Below are positions 14,573 to 21,331 of a DNA stretch of 26,756 bases, piece by piece. How positions within the stretch are numbered: position 1 is the stretch's first letter; every line of letters starts with the position of its first letter. The DNA is from Oscillospiraceae bacterium (GTDB lineage Bacteria; Bacillota; Clostridia; Oscillospirales; Ruminococcaceae), in the NCBI GenBank assembly GCA_016296165.1, contig JAEDJV010000019.1, positions 1-26,756 of the forward strand, written 5' to 3'. Made by a program: the position numbers and the translations under genes. A model generated the notes under the pieces. That model saw only the letters and a list, made by a program, of their open reading frames with translations, was not told the origin of the DNA and did not search any database.

Positions 14573-15934
14573 ATGAAAAATTCATTAAAGATGAGATTTT
14601 CAGTTGCATTTTCCTGTATTGCTGTATCTGTAATAATAATCTGCTCGCTTTCAGCATATACATATGAGATACTGATAAGCAGACTGGCTGATTATTCTTT
14701 ATCTTTGTCTGAACTTAATGAATTCCGTTTTCAGTTTGGGGAATTAAACAATGTTATTGATGAGTACCTTGAAAGCGGCTCTGTTGAGAGCAGAGAAAAG
14801 TACGGTGATATCAGAACAGAAGTGACTGATTTATGTGAAAAAATAAATCAGGAATACTCATCAGGTGATGATGACATTCAGTCATCGCTTGCCGTTTCTG
14901 TATATTCAACCTTTTCTAAATATATTCAGCAGACAGATGAGATTATTAATTCAGTAGATCGTGATAAGGCCAGGAAACTCTTTAATAACAAATATTCCAA
15001 AAATTCCGGCTATATAGATAATTATACTGAAAAACTTATTTCCAGCCGTTATAAAACAAGCGAGGAGACTCTTGAAGAAACAAACGATAAAATAATCATT
15101 TTCAAGGCTGTTCTTGTTTTTGTACTTGCTGGATTTTCTATGCTTATTATCGGACTTGCCATAATGGTATTCAAAGATGTAATAGCGCCAATAGAAAAAT
15201 TATCAAGACAATCAAAACAGATAGCAAACTTTAATTTTGATATAAACATTGATATTCCGAAAAACAGTAATGAGATATCCGTTCTTTCCGAAAACTTCAA
15301 TAACATGAAAAACAGTCTTAAGGAATTTTTTGAAACAAACGAAAAAAATATCCAGGTATTAGATGAACTGTTGATACACTTTGAAGGAAATGAGGAATTT
15401 AAGGATTATATAGACAACCACAGAGAAGTAAATGATGCGATTTTCAGACAGGCAAATATCGATCATGTATCAGGAACAATGAATTATAAGGCCTTTATGC
15501 ACTGTGTAAGAGATGATATAAGTATTATGGATTCGGAAAAAAACTGTGCTGTTGCAGCTGTTGAGATAGTGAATTTTTCTGAAATCAGCAATATTGTTTT
15601 GGATGGTGCTGATGAACTCCTCAAATCAACTGTGAAACACCTGAATTATGTTCTTGAAAAGTCAGGATATGTTGCCAGAGTATCAAAAGGAATGTTTTTA
15701 TTATTTATTCCTGACACAAATATGTCAGAAGATATTGATAAGATTTGTGCGGATATAATAAACGCTATTGATGGTGAATTTGTATATCACAAAGTTAAAC
15801 AGCATGTTTTGGCAAGGGTAAATGCACTTGTCAGCCATTCCCCTAAGTCAGAGAAAATGATGGTCAATTTTGTAATTAACGGACTCGAAAATATTGAACC
15901 GGGAAAATACGGAATTTCGGAAGGTTATTTTTAA
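14573..15934 (+). CDS. Two-TM HAMP receptor with degenerate GGDEF domain
   Basis: This is a 453-residue protein with TM1 (about 9-30), a helical extracytoplasmic domain (31-173, four-helix-bundle-like, Ser/Glu/Tyr-rich), TM2 (about 174-199), HAMP (about 200-252, with the conserved Pro in APIEKL), a coiled connector and a GGDEF-like domain (about 293-450). The fold is recognisable from DHVSGTMNYKAF, which aligns with the DxLTgLxNRraF opening. The signature loop, however, is SKGMF (371-375) instead of GGDEF, and the metal-site Asp is replaced (VEIVNF). It should therefore not synthesise c-di-GMP and may bind nucleotide or signal by contact. AGGGAGGG lies upstream of the ATG, overlapping the end of the binding-protein gene. 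It probably reads the state of that lipoprotein (inference). Confidence 0.85.
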   Translation: MKNSLKMRFSVAFSCIAVSVIIICSLSAYTYEILISRLADYSLSLSELNEFRFQFGELNNVIDEYLESGSVESREKYGDIRTEVTDLCEKINQEYSSGDDDIQSSLAVSVYSTFSKYIQQTDEIINSVDRDKARKLFNNKYSKNSGYIDNYTEKLISSRYKTSEETLEETNDKIIIFKAVLVFVLAGFSMLIIGLAIMVFKDVIAPIEKLSRQSKQIANFNFDINIDIPKNSNEISVLSENFNNMKNSLKEFFETNEKNIQVLDELLIHFEGNEEFKDYIDNHREVNDAIFRQANIDHVSGTMNYKAFMHCVRDDISIMDSEKNCAVAAVEIVNFSEISNIVLDGADELLKSTVKHLNYVLEKSGYVARVSKGMFLLFIPDTNMSEDIDKICADIINAIDGEFVYHKVKQHVLARVNALVSHSPKSEKMMVNFVINGLENIEPGKYGISEGYF

Positions 15935-15960
15935 AGCAAAATGCTGACTGCAATAATATA

Positions 15961-16084
15961 GGGTTCTTACGCAAAGTTTATACAGGCTGTATTTAAATGC
16001 AACGTTATCGATCTTAATAATTTACGATTACCAAACCGGGCATTTAATTAATGTACAATTCCTGGCGTAAGAACCCTTTTTTTA
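15961..16084 (+). terminator. Large nested hairpin ending in a T run, 3' of the binding protein/HAMP operon
   Basis: GGGTTCTTACGC (15961-15972) pairs perfectly with 16065-16076 across about 92 bases, followed by eight or more T. Inside, CAGG (15983-15986) pairs with CCTG (16061-16064) and TTAAATGC (15993-16000) pairs with GCATTTAA (16040-16047), so the long loop is itself folded. It can act as a terminator, but its size suggests a structured RNA or a small inserted element. Confidence 0.6.
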
Positions 16085-16087
16085 TTA

Positions 16088-17095
16088 TCAGTTGCTTTTT
16101 ACATTTTCAGTCGACTGCCTGAACACAAGACGATGCGGGAGGCAAACTCTGCCGCTGTTTTTATTTCCGTTTATATTTTCTATAACAAGTTCTGCAACTT
16201 TTTTTCCTATATCGAAGCAAGGCTGTTCAACAGATGAAATTGAAGGGGAATAAATTTCTGTCATCCGTATATTATCAAATCCCATTACTGAAAATTCACG
16301 TCCGATACTGAGATTAAGCTCAGCAGCTTTTTTTATTACGCCGGCTGCAAGAAAATCCGAAACTGCAAAGACAGCCGTTGGCGGTTTTTCCATTCTGGCA
16401 AAAATCTCAGCCGCCTTCATTCCGCTGCTGTAATCATACGAGCCCTGATAAAGATATTTTTCGTTAAATTCAATACCATGTTCCTTAAGAGCACGCATAT
16501 ATCCCTGTTCACGTTCCACCGATGAAGGCGCTCTGACATCTGTTGAAACCATTGCAATATCTGTATGTCCTATCGAGATAAGGTAGCTGACTGCATCATA
16601 CGCTGCTTTTTCATTATCAATCATTACTGTGAGGACTTCTTCAGCACCCTTGAGGGGTTCACAGCATAGTGCAACGCAATAGTGCTGTGACAGTTCCTTC
16701 AGTTCATCACTTCCGAGTACTGTTCCCATAAGAACTGCAGCGTCCACCGTTCTGTTCTTAAGCATCTCCAGAAGTCTCTGTTCATTTCCTATATAACTGT
16801 TTGTAGTACTCATCAGAACATCGTATCCCTGCTGAACGGCAGTATCCTGCATTCCATGGAGAATTTCACTGTAGTATGTATGTTCTGTTGAAGGAATAAG
16901 CGCAAGGATAACGTTGGTCTCACGTTTTCGAAGATTTCTTCCAAGAAAGTTAGGCTTGTAGTTAAGTTCCTTTATAGCCTCATTTACCTTTTCAGTTGTT
17001 TCCGGAGATACCACAGCACTGTTATTAAGCACCCTTGAAATAGTAGCAACTGAAACCCCTGCCAGTTTGGCTACGTCCTTAATTGTAACTTCCAA
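16088..17095 (-). CDS. LacI-family transcriptional regulator
   Basis: This 335-residue protein opens with a textbook LacI helix-turn-helix (TIKDVAKLAGVSVATISRVL, then the hinge helix YKPNFLGRNLRKR). A periplasmic-binding-protein-like effector domain follows (about 60-330), containing ALIPSTEHTYYSEI, DNEKAAYDAVSYLISIGHTDIAMVS and VMGFDNIRMTEIYSPSISSVEQP. The start is a TTG at 17095: AGGAG lies 9 bases upstream, whereas a nearby ATG (17100) is out of frame. Such proteins respond to sugars. It is convergent with the sugar-binding lipoprotein operon and may control it, itself, or cellulosomal genes. A small palindrome just downstream of its promoter is a candidate autoregulatory site. Confidence 0.93.
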   Translation of the reverse strand: MEVTIKDVAKLAGVSVATISRVLNNSAVVSPETTEKVNEAIKELNYKPNFLGRNLRKRETNVILALIPSTEHTYYSEILHGMQDTAVQQGYDVLMSTTNSYIGNEQRLLEMLKNRTVDAAVLMGTVLGSDELKELSQHYCVALCCEPLKGAEEVLTVMIDNEKAAYDAVSYLISIGHTDIAMVSTDVRAPSSVEREQGYMRALKEHGIEFNEKYLYQGSYDYSSGMKAAEIFARMEKPPTAVFAVSDFLAAGVIKKAAELNLSIGREFSVMGFDNIRMTEIYSPSISSVEQPCFDIGKKVAELVIENINGNKNSGRVCLPHRLVFRQSTENVKSN

Positions 17096-17131
17096 ATCAT
17101 TTCTCTCCTGTTCCTGTTTTTTATAAATATA

Positions 17132-17142
17132 CGTTTAAAACG
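17132..17142. promoter_or_regulatory. Candidate LacI-family operator
   Basis: CGTTTAAAACG has 5-bp inverted arms (CGTTT/AAACG) around a central A, of the size and CG-containing character of LacI-family sites. It lies about 25 bases downstream of the lacI-family promoter -10 box, where binding would block transcription. The site is short, so chance is possible. Confidence 0.35.
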
Positions 17143-17164
17143 ATTACATTTAACTGTCTCCTTA

Positions 17165-17193
17165 ATTATAGCAAATTATTTTATAAAAATCAA
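17165..17193 (-). promoter_or_regulatory. Promoter of the LacI-family gene
   Basis: Minus-strand TTGATT (17193-17188), 17-base spacer, TATAAT (17170-17165). The rest of the gap up to 17448 holds only the radical SAM gene's terminator. Confidence 0.65.
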
Positions 17194-17375
17194 ATATATA
17201 TTTCGGATATGTCCGCAAAATATGTTACTATTCAAAATTAATGTTATTTAGTTAATCTGAGATACAATTTCTCTTATGACTAATTTATCTTACCGGATCT
17301 TATATCAGTTGATGTAAACCGCATCGGCTGTTTCTGCCGCTGATCATATCAATATTTTCGTTTACGCTGATAAGT

Positions 17376-17415
17376 AAATTCAAAACCCCGGAAATCATCA
17401 CTCTGATATCCGGGG
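17376..17415 (-). terminator. Terminator of the dockerin/YGPP-radical SAM operon
   Basis: The 7-bp stem CCCCGGA/TCCGGGG (17386-17392 with 17409-17415) has an inner ATCA/TGAT extension and is followed by TTTTGAATTT on the minus strand. Confidence 0.8.
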
Positions 17416-17448
17416 CTGATATTTTGTTTTAACGGCAGTTTTGATTCA

Positions 17449-18501
17449 TCAGAACAATACATCCTTGAAACACACGTTAGGTCTGTTTTCATCAAAATTC
17501 CATGTGTGATAGGCTCCGCCCTTGCAGAATTCGTATTCACCGCATTTTTCACAGTTTTCACATGAATTGCCTTTTCTGAAAATCTGGAATCCGTTTTCCC
17601 AGACATCTTTGAATCTGTCTCTGAAGATATTGCCCATTACAAATTCAGGTCTTCTTTCGATATCAAGACAGGCCGTGATATCGCCGTTACTCATGATACT
17701 TGCAACTTCCTTCCCGGCTCCGCAGTGGAAATACCAGTCACGTACCTCGTGTTCGTAGTCCATGCCGAGATAATGTTCGCATCCGTATGTAACAGGTTCA
17801 CCTGCAATACGCTTGTTCCTGATATATTCAAACATGCGTACATAGTCTTCTTTTGTCATAAGAAGGTGAGGGAATTCTTTTGCTCTTCCTATAGGATCAA
17901 TATTGATTATTCTCCATGAGTCTATATCCATTTTGTTAAAGATCCTGTAGAGTTCATCAAGCTGATCAATGTTTTCATGGGTAACAACTGTTGTTACCTG
18001 TATATGTTTAAATCCGCCTGTTTTTATGAGGTTCTCCAGACCGTTCATAGCTTTCTGCCAGCCACCCGGAGTTCTTCTGAATGCATCGTGAGTTGCTTCA
18101 GTACCATCTATGCTGACAGAGATCGTCTTCATTCCTGTGCGTCTGAGATCCTTTGCAACATCGGGCGTGATAAGGATACCGTTTGAAGTCATCCCCCACA
18201 GATATCCCTGTTTGTTTGCATCATCCATTATTTCAAAAAAATCGTTTCTTACAAGCGGTTCACCGCCTGTAATACAGAGAGTAAACTGTTTTGTATCAAA
18301 GTCCTCGGCAATCTGCTTAAGTACATCATGGTACTGTGCAGGAGTCATCTCATCAGCTCTGACATCTCCGCATCTGCTTCCGCAGTGAAGACAGCGTTCG
18401 TTGCAGCGGAGTGTAAGTTCAAGAAAAAGATGTCTCAATGTGTTTGTACGCGTCGAATCAAGAGCGCGCATATCTGTTTTTTTAGCCATTATATTAAGCA
18501 T
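17449..18501 (-). CDS. Radical SAM/SPASM peptide-modifying enzyme
   Basis: This 350-residue enzyme has a radical SAM CxxxCxxC motif (C33, C37, C40 in CNERCLHC), followed by ITGGEPL and SVSIDG, the SAM-binding elements. The C-terminal SPASM region has many cysteines (HCGAGKEVASIMSNGDITAC, then CENCEKC, EFCKGGAYHTW and a final NVC) that bind auxiliary 4Fe-4S clusters. This architecture is typical of maturases that form C-C or C-S links in ribosomal peptides. The ATG overlaps the stop of the upstream dockerin/YGPP gene by one base (TGATG), so translation is coupled and that product is the likely substrate. From memory, a SPASM family called FibroRumin is described from Fibrobacter and Ruminococcus; membership here is untested. 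The modification is unknown. Confidence 0.9.
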   Translation of the reverse strand: MLNIMAKKTDMRALDSTRTNTLRHLFLELTLRCNERCLHCGSRCGDVRADEMTPAQYHDVLKQIAEDFDTKQFTLCITGGEPLVRNDFFEIMDDANKQGYLWGMTSNGILITPDVAKDLRRTGMKTISVSIDGTEATHDAFRRTPGGWQKAMNGLENLIKTGGFKHIQVTTVVTHENIDQLDELYRIFNKMDIDSWRIINIDPIGRAKEFPHLLMTKEDYVRMFEYIRNKRIAGEPVTYGCEHYLGMDYEHEVRDWYFHCGAGKEVASIMSNGDITACLDIERRPEFVMGNIFRDRFKDVWENGFQIFRKGNSCENCEKCGEYEFCKGGAYHTWNFDENRPNVCFKDVLF

Positions 18502-19178
18502 CAGTTCACCTCATCACTGCTGTTTTCATTCCAGAGGGATTCAAAGTATGAAGGCGGTCCGTAAACACACTGAACTACCGTTTCAGGAAACGCTGACGGT
18601 TTTTCGGAAACAGTTGTTACTTCCGGTTCATCAGTATCTTCATCAGAAACAGAAGTTTCCCCATATTCATGCTGCAGTACTTCGTCCGTTGTTTCTGTTA
18701 CCGGATATGTTCCGTATGCAGGCTGTGTCACATATTCTGTAAGTGTGGTAATTGCTATCGGAGGACCATAAGTTGTCTGAGGCATATCAGTAACTTCCGG
18801 ATCTGTAATTTCAGTAACTATTATTTCCGGATTATCATCGCGGTCATCCGGATAGACATTCTGAACATCAGGAATCTTTCCGAACAGATAACGCTGAAAT
18901 GTTCTGATGTCATCGGGAGTGAGTATTCCATCTCCGGTTACATCTGCATAATCAGGCTGGTTTCCGGAATTCCCGTCATCAGTAACCTGTGCTTTTAACA
19001 TCACAAAGTCAAGGATATCTGTTTTTCCGTCATTGTTTATATCGCCGGAGAGTGCCGGCGGCGGCCCGTACACTCCTGCAAATTCGGAAGCGTTCGAAGA
19101 TACGAGCGTTTCGCCCTGCAGAGCTACAGCTGCAGAAAGAAGTGCTGAAGTGAACATGGTCTTTCTCGTTTTTTTCAT
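18501..19178 (-). CDS. Secreted type I dockerin protein with YGPP motifs, probable radical SAM substrate
   Basis: This 225-residue protein has a basic, hydrophobic N terminus resembling a signal peptide (1 to about 34). A type I dockerin follows (about 44-102), with repeats DINNDGKTDILDFVMLK and DVTGDGILTPDDIRTFQRYL, and then a Thr/Glu/Asp/Pro-rich, probably disordered tail. The short motif YGPP occurs three times (37-40, 137-140, 206-209), each after Val or Thr, with looser variants AYGTYP (154-159) and EYGET (171-175). AAAGGGG precedes the ATG. The gene shares a TGATG junction with the SPASM enzyme gene. I infer that Tyr or Pro in these motifs is modified and that the protein docks onto a cohesin scaffold. 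It does not look like an enzyme. Confidence 0.8.
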   Translation of the reverse strand: MKKTRKTMFTSALLSAAVALQGETLVSSNASEFAGVYGPPPALSGDINNDGKTDILDFVMLKAQVTDDGNSGNQPDYADVTGDGILTPDDIRTFQRYLFGKIPDVQNVYPDDRDDNPEIIVTEITDPEVTDMPQTTYGPPIAITTLTEYVTQPAYGTYPVTETTDEVLQHEYGETSVSDEDTDEPEVTTVSEKPSAFPETVVQCVYGPPSYFESLWNENSSDEVN

Positions 19179-19267
19179 TGTAAAATTCCCCTTTCAAAAA
19201 ATTCTTATATAATTAATACTTTTTACTGTGCCAAAACGCTACATAAAAAACAAAAAAATCTATGTAA

Positions 19268-19297
19268 ATTGTACCATATCAATCAGGAAAAAGTCAA
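19268..19297 (-). promoter_or_regulatory. Promoter of the dockerin/YGPP-radical SAM operon
   Basis: Minus-strand TTGACT (19297-19292), 18-base spacer, TACAAT (19273-19268), giving a leader of about 80 bases. It is divergent from the first CBM-GGDEF gene. Confidence 0.6.
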
Positions 19298-19373
19298 TCA
19301 TAACATAATCCGCATTTTTCACTTTTTTAGACTTGATTATTCATGCGTTTTCCTGACTCCGCAAAATATATTA

Positions 19374-19402
19374 TAGACAATTATTTTTTTATATGTTATA
19401 AT
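19374..19402 (+). promoter_or_regulatory. Promoter of the first CBM-receptor gene
   Basis: TAGACA (19374-19379), 17-base spacer, TATAAT (19397-19402). The non-consensus TAGACA is shared with the third paralog. Confidence 0.65.
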
Positions 19403-19460
19403 GACTCTATGAATACCCAAAAATAATTTATTAGGTTACTTTAAAACAAAAGGCGAAAAA

Positions 19461-20744
19461 ATGATTAATACACTCAAACCATTACAAAAAAGAGTATTTA
19501 TTCTCTTTACCATTCTAAGCATAATCTGTATATGTGTCATTTTTCACAGTAAAAATATATATGCTGATGACAACACTCAGGCGGTAATTCTGGAAAATGA
19601 TTTTGAAACTGAATCTGAAGAATGGATTCCTTTTGAGGATGGAGTAAAATTAACCCTTGACAATTCCCGGTCACATAACGGAAACAAATCCCTTAAGACT
19701 TATGATCGTGTGAATGCATTTTCCGGTCCGTCCATAGATATTACTGACAAGGTAGCTTTCGGAAACACTTATTCTGTTTCGCTGTGGTTTAATTACAGCA
19801 ATACAGATTCCGATATATCCATAATAACATTAAGATCCATACTCAGCGACGGATCAGAATATTTTGACAACATATGCTATCATCAGAATTCCAGTCCGGA
19901 TACATGGACTTATCTGGAAGGAACATTTTCTATCAGGGAAAAAACTGTTCAGGCTGTTCTGTACGTTGAATCAATGTATGCTGGCAGCACAATATGGATA
20001 GATGATTTTACTATGTCATGCACAGAGGACAACACTTCAAGTTCTTTGGAAGCATCATCACTCAGGCTTAGTCCCGGAGAAATCAGAACATTCTCATTTG
20101 AAAACGAAATTGAAGGCTGGAAAGCTTTTTCCTACAGGTATGCGCCAAAAATCACACGTTCTTCTACTGTAGCCACAAAAGGTGAACATTCACTTTACGT
20201 TTATGACAGAACTGAATGCAGAGACGGTGTTGCCTTTGATATAAGCGGTCTTGAAAAGTCAAGAGAATACAGTTGTACAGCGTCAATAACTTTTCTTGAC
20301 AAGACCGTTGATAGAGAAACCTTTTCTCTGACTCTGGAGTATTTTGTAGGAAATGTACGCTACAATCTCCTGATTGACACACATGAGGTACAGCCTATGA
20401 GCTGGTCATCGCTGGGGATGAACAGTAAATTTACTATTCCTAAGGAAGCAAGAGATCCTTTACTGATAATATCAACCGTAGTTCCTGAAAATGAAACCGA
20501 ATATACACATATATCATTCTACATAGACGAAATCAGTCTGGAAGAACTCTCCATAACGAACAGAAACAATAAAATAAAGAACATTATCATTATCTCCGTT
20601 TCTCTTGTGATTCTGGCGATCATTCTCATTATTACCGGCATCTTTATCGTCCGCAGAAAAAAAATCAAACATCACTCTGAAAGATGCACAGACAGATGCT
20701 ATGACACATGCATACAACCGAAACGCATACGAAGATACACTTAA
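19461..20744 (+). CDS. CBM-like receptor, first paralog; GGDEF domain out of frame (5' part)
   Basis: As read, the product is 427 residues: a signal anchor or signal peptide (about 10-35), a first CBM_4_9-like beta-sandwich (about 42-187), a second (about 207-362, ending ISFYIDEISL), a membrane helix (about 373-397) and a short basic out-of-frame tail (from residue 402 on) that resembles nothing in the paralogs. The GGDEF domain continues in the +1 frame from about 20665 to 21141. Removing one A from the A8 run at 20657-20664 restores a 559-residue protein whose junction (SNITLKDAQTDAMTHAYNRN) aligns with ATLKSISRDAMTKAFNRN in the third paralog. This is a frameshift by mutation, phase variation, slippage or sequencing error. 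It is the most divergent of the four paralogs. AAGGCG precedes the ATG. Confidence 0.8.
   Translation: MINTLKPLQKRVFILFTILSIICICVIFHSKNIYADDNTQAVILENDFETESEEWIPFEDGVKLTLDNSRSHNGNKSLKTYDRVNAFSGPSIDITDKVAFGNTYSVSLWFNYSNTDSDISIITLRSILSDGSEYFDNICYHQNSSPDTWTYLEGTFSIREKTVQAVLYVESMYAGSTIWIDDFTMSCTEDNTSSSLEASSLRLSPGEIRTFSFENEIEGWKAFSYRYAPKITRSSTVATKGEHSLYVYDRTECRDGVAFDISGLEKSREYSCTASITFLDKTVDRETFSLTLEYFVGNVRYNLLIDTHEVQPMSWSSLGMNSKFTIPKEARDPLLIISTVVPENETEYTHISFYIDEISLEELSITNRNNKIKNIIIISVSLVILAIILIITGIFIVRRKKIKHHSERCTDRCYDTCIQPKRIRRYT
20657..20664 (+). other. A8 homopolymer where the CBM-GGDEF frame is broken
   Basis: Eight consecutive A follow CGCAG. Seven A would join the CBM-TM part to the GGDEF part exactly where the paralogs are continuous. 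Poly-A runs of this length are prone to replication and RNA polymerase slippage, and also to base-calling errors. Confidence 0.8.
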
Positions 20745-21141
20745 TATTTTCATCAAATCTCCAAAAAAATGCAAATCATATTACTTCGCAGTCTGTGACG
20801 TAAACGGACTGAAAAAAATCAATGATGAACTGGGACACAGTTTCGGAGACAAATGTATTGTAAAATGCGCCTCAGTTCTCCTGTCCATCGTAAAAGAACC
20901 GGAAGGAAAAGTATTCAGAACCGGCGGTGACGAATTTATATGCATTTCCAAAAAAAATCTTGAAAAAGAAATCAGAGAAGCACTAAAAAAGGCCGAATCT
21001 GAAGAAAAAGACTATCCATTTTCTGCAGCTGTCGGGTTTGCTTCGTACAATCCGGATGAAGACGGAAAAGAACCTGATGTTCGTGATATTATAGTGCGCT
21101 GTGACAAGCAAATGTATATAGACAAGAAAAAGTATCACTAA
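20701..21141 (+). CDS. GGDEF domain of the first CBM receptor (3' part, shifted frame)
   Basis: Here 146 residues are open from the in-frame ATG at 20701, and the domain really begins a few codons earlier. The cyclase elements are intact: CDVNGLKKINDELGH for metal and nucleotide binding, and RTGGDEFICI for the signature loop. There is no RxxD inhibitory site. No ribosome binding site precedes the ATG, so independent translation is unlikely; the piece makes sense only as the cytoplasmic half of the receptor encoded from 19461. If the A8 run is truly fixed, this half is a pseudogene remnant, yet its coding sequence shows no other damage, which argues for recent, reversible or artefactual disruption. 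Confidence 0.7.
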   Translation: MTHAYNRNAYEDTLNIFIKSPKKCKSYYFAVCDVNGLKKINDELGHSFGDKCIVKCASVLLSIVKEPEGKVFRTGGDEFICISKKNLEKEIREALKKAESEEKDYPFSAAVGFASYNPDEDGKEPDVRDIIVRCDKQMYIDKKKYH

Positions 21142-21215
21142 CACATTTATCCACCAATTAACTAATGTGCTGTAAAAGGCATATATTTAATGTGCATTTT
21201 TTCTAAATATGTATA

Positions 21216-21244
21216 TGGACAAATTTTCATAAAAATGATATACT
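21216..21244 (+). promoter_or_regulatory. Promoter of the second CBM-receptor gene
   Basis: TGGACA (21216-21221), 17-base spacer, TATACT (21239-21244), preceded by TGCATTTTTT as in the third paralog. The gap after the first paralog holds only weak hairpins. Confidence 0.5.
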
Positions 21245-21331
21245 TTTTAATGGGTATTTTACAGAGGATTAATGTATGTTATATCATTTTACAAAATTAT
21301 AAGCATTGATAATAAAGGTGGTAAAATATTT

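Noticed and set aside
20657..20667. Classical -1 ribosomal frameshift site
   Set aside because: The GGDEF part needs a +1 (or -2) change relative to the upstream frame, and no X XXY YYZ heptamer in the right phase with a downstream pseudoknot is evident; RNA polymerase slippage or mutation fits better.
20701..21141. GGDEF segment as an independently translated protein
   Set aside because: No ribosome binding site precedes its ATG, and the domain clearly begins upstream and continues the first CBM receptor once one A of the A8 run is removed.
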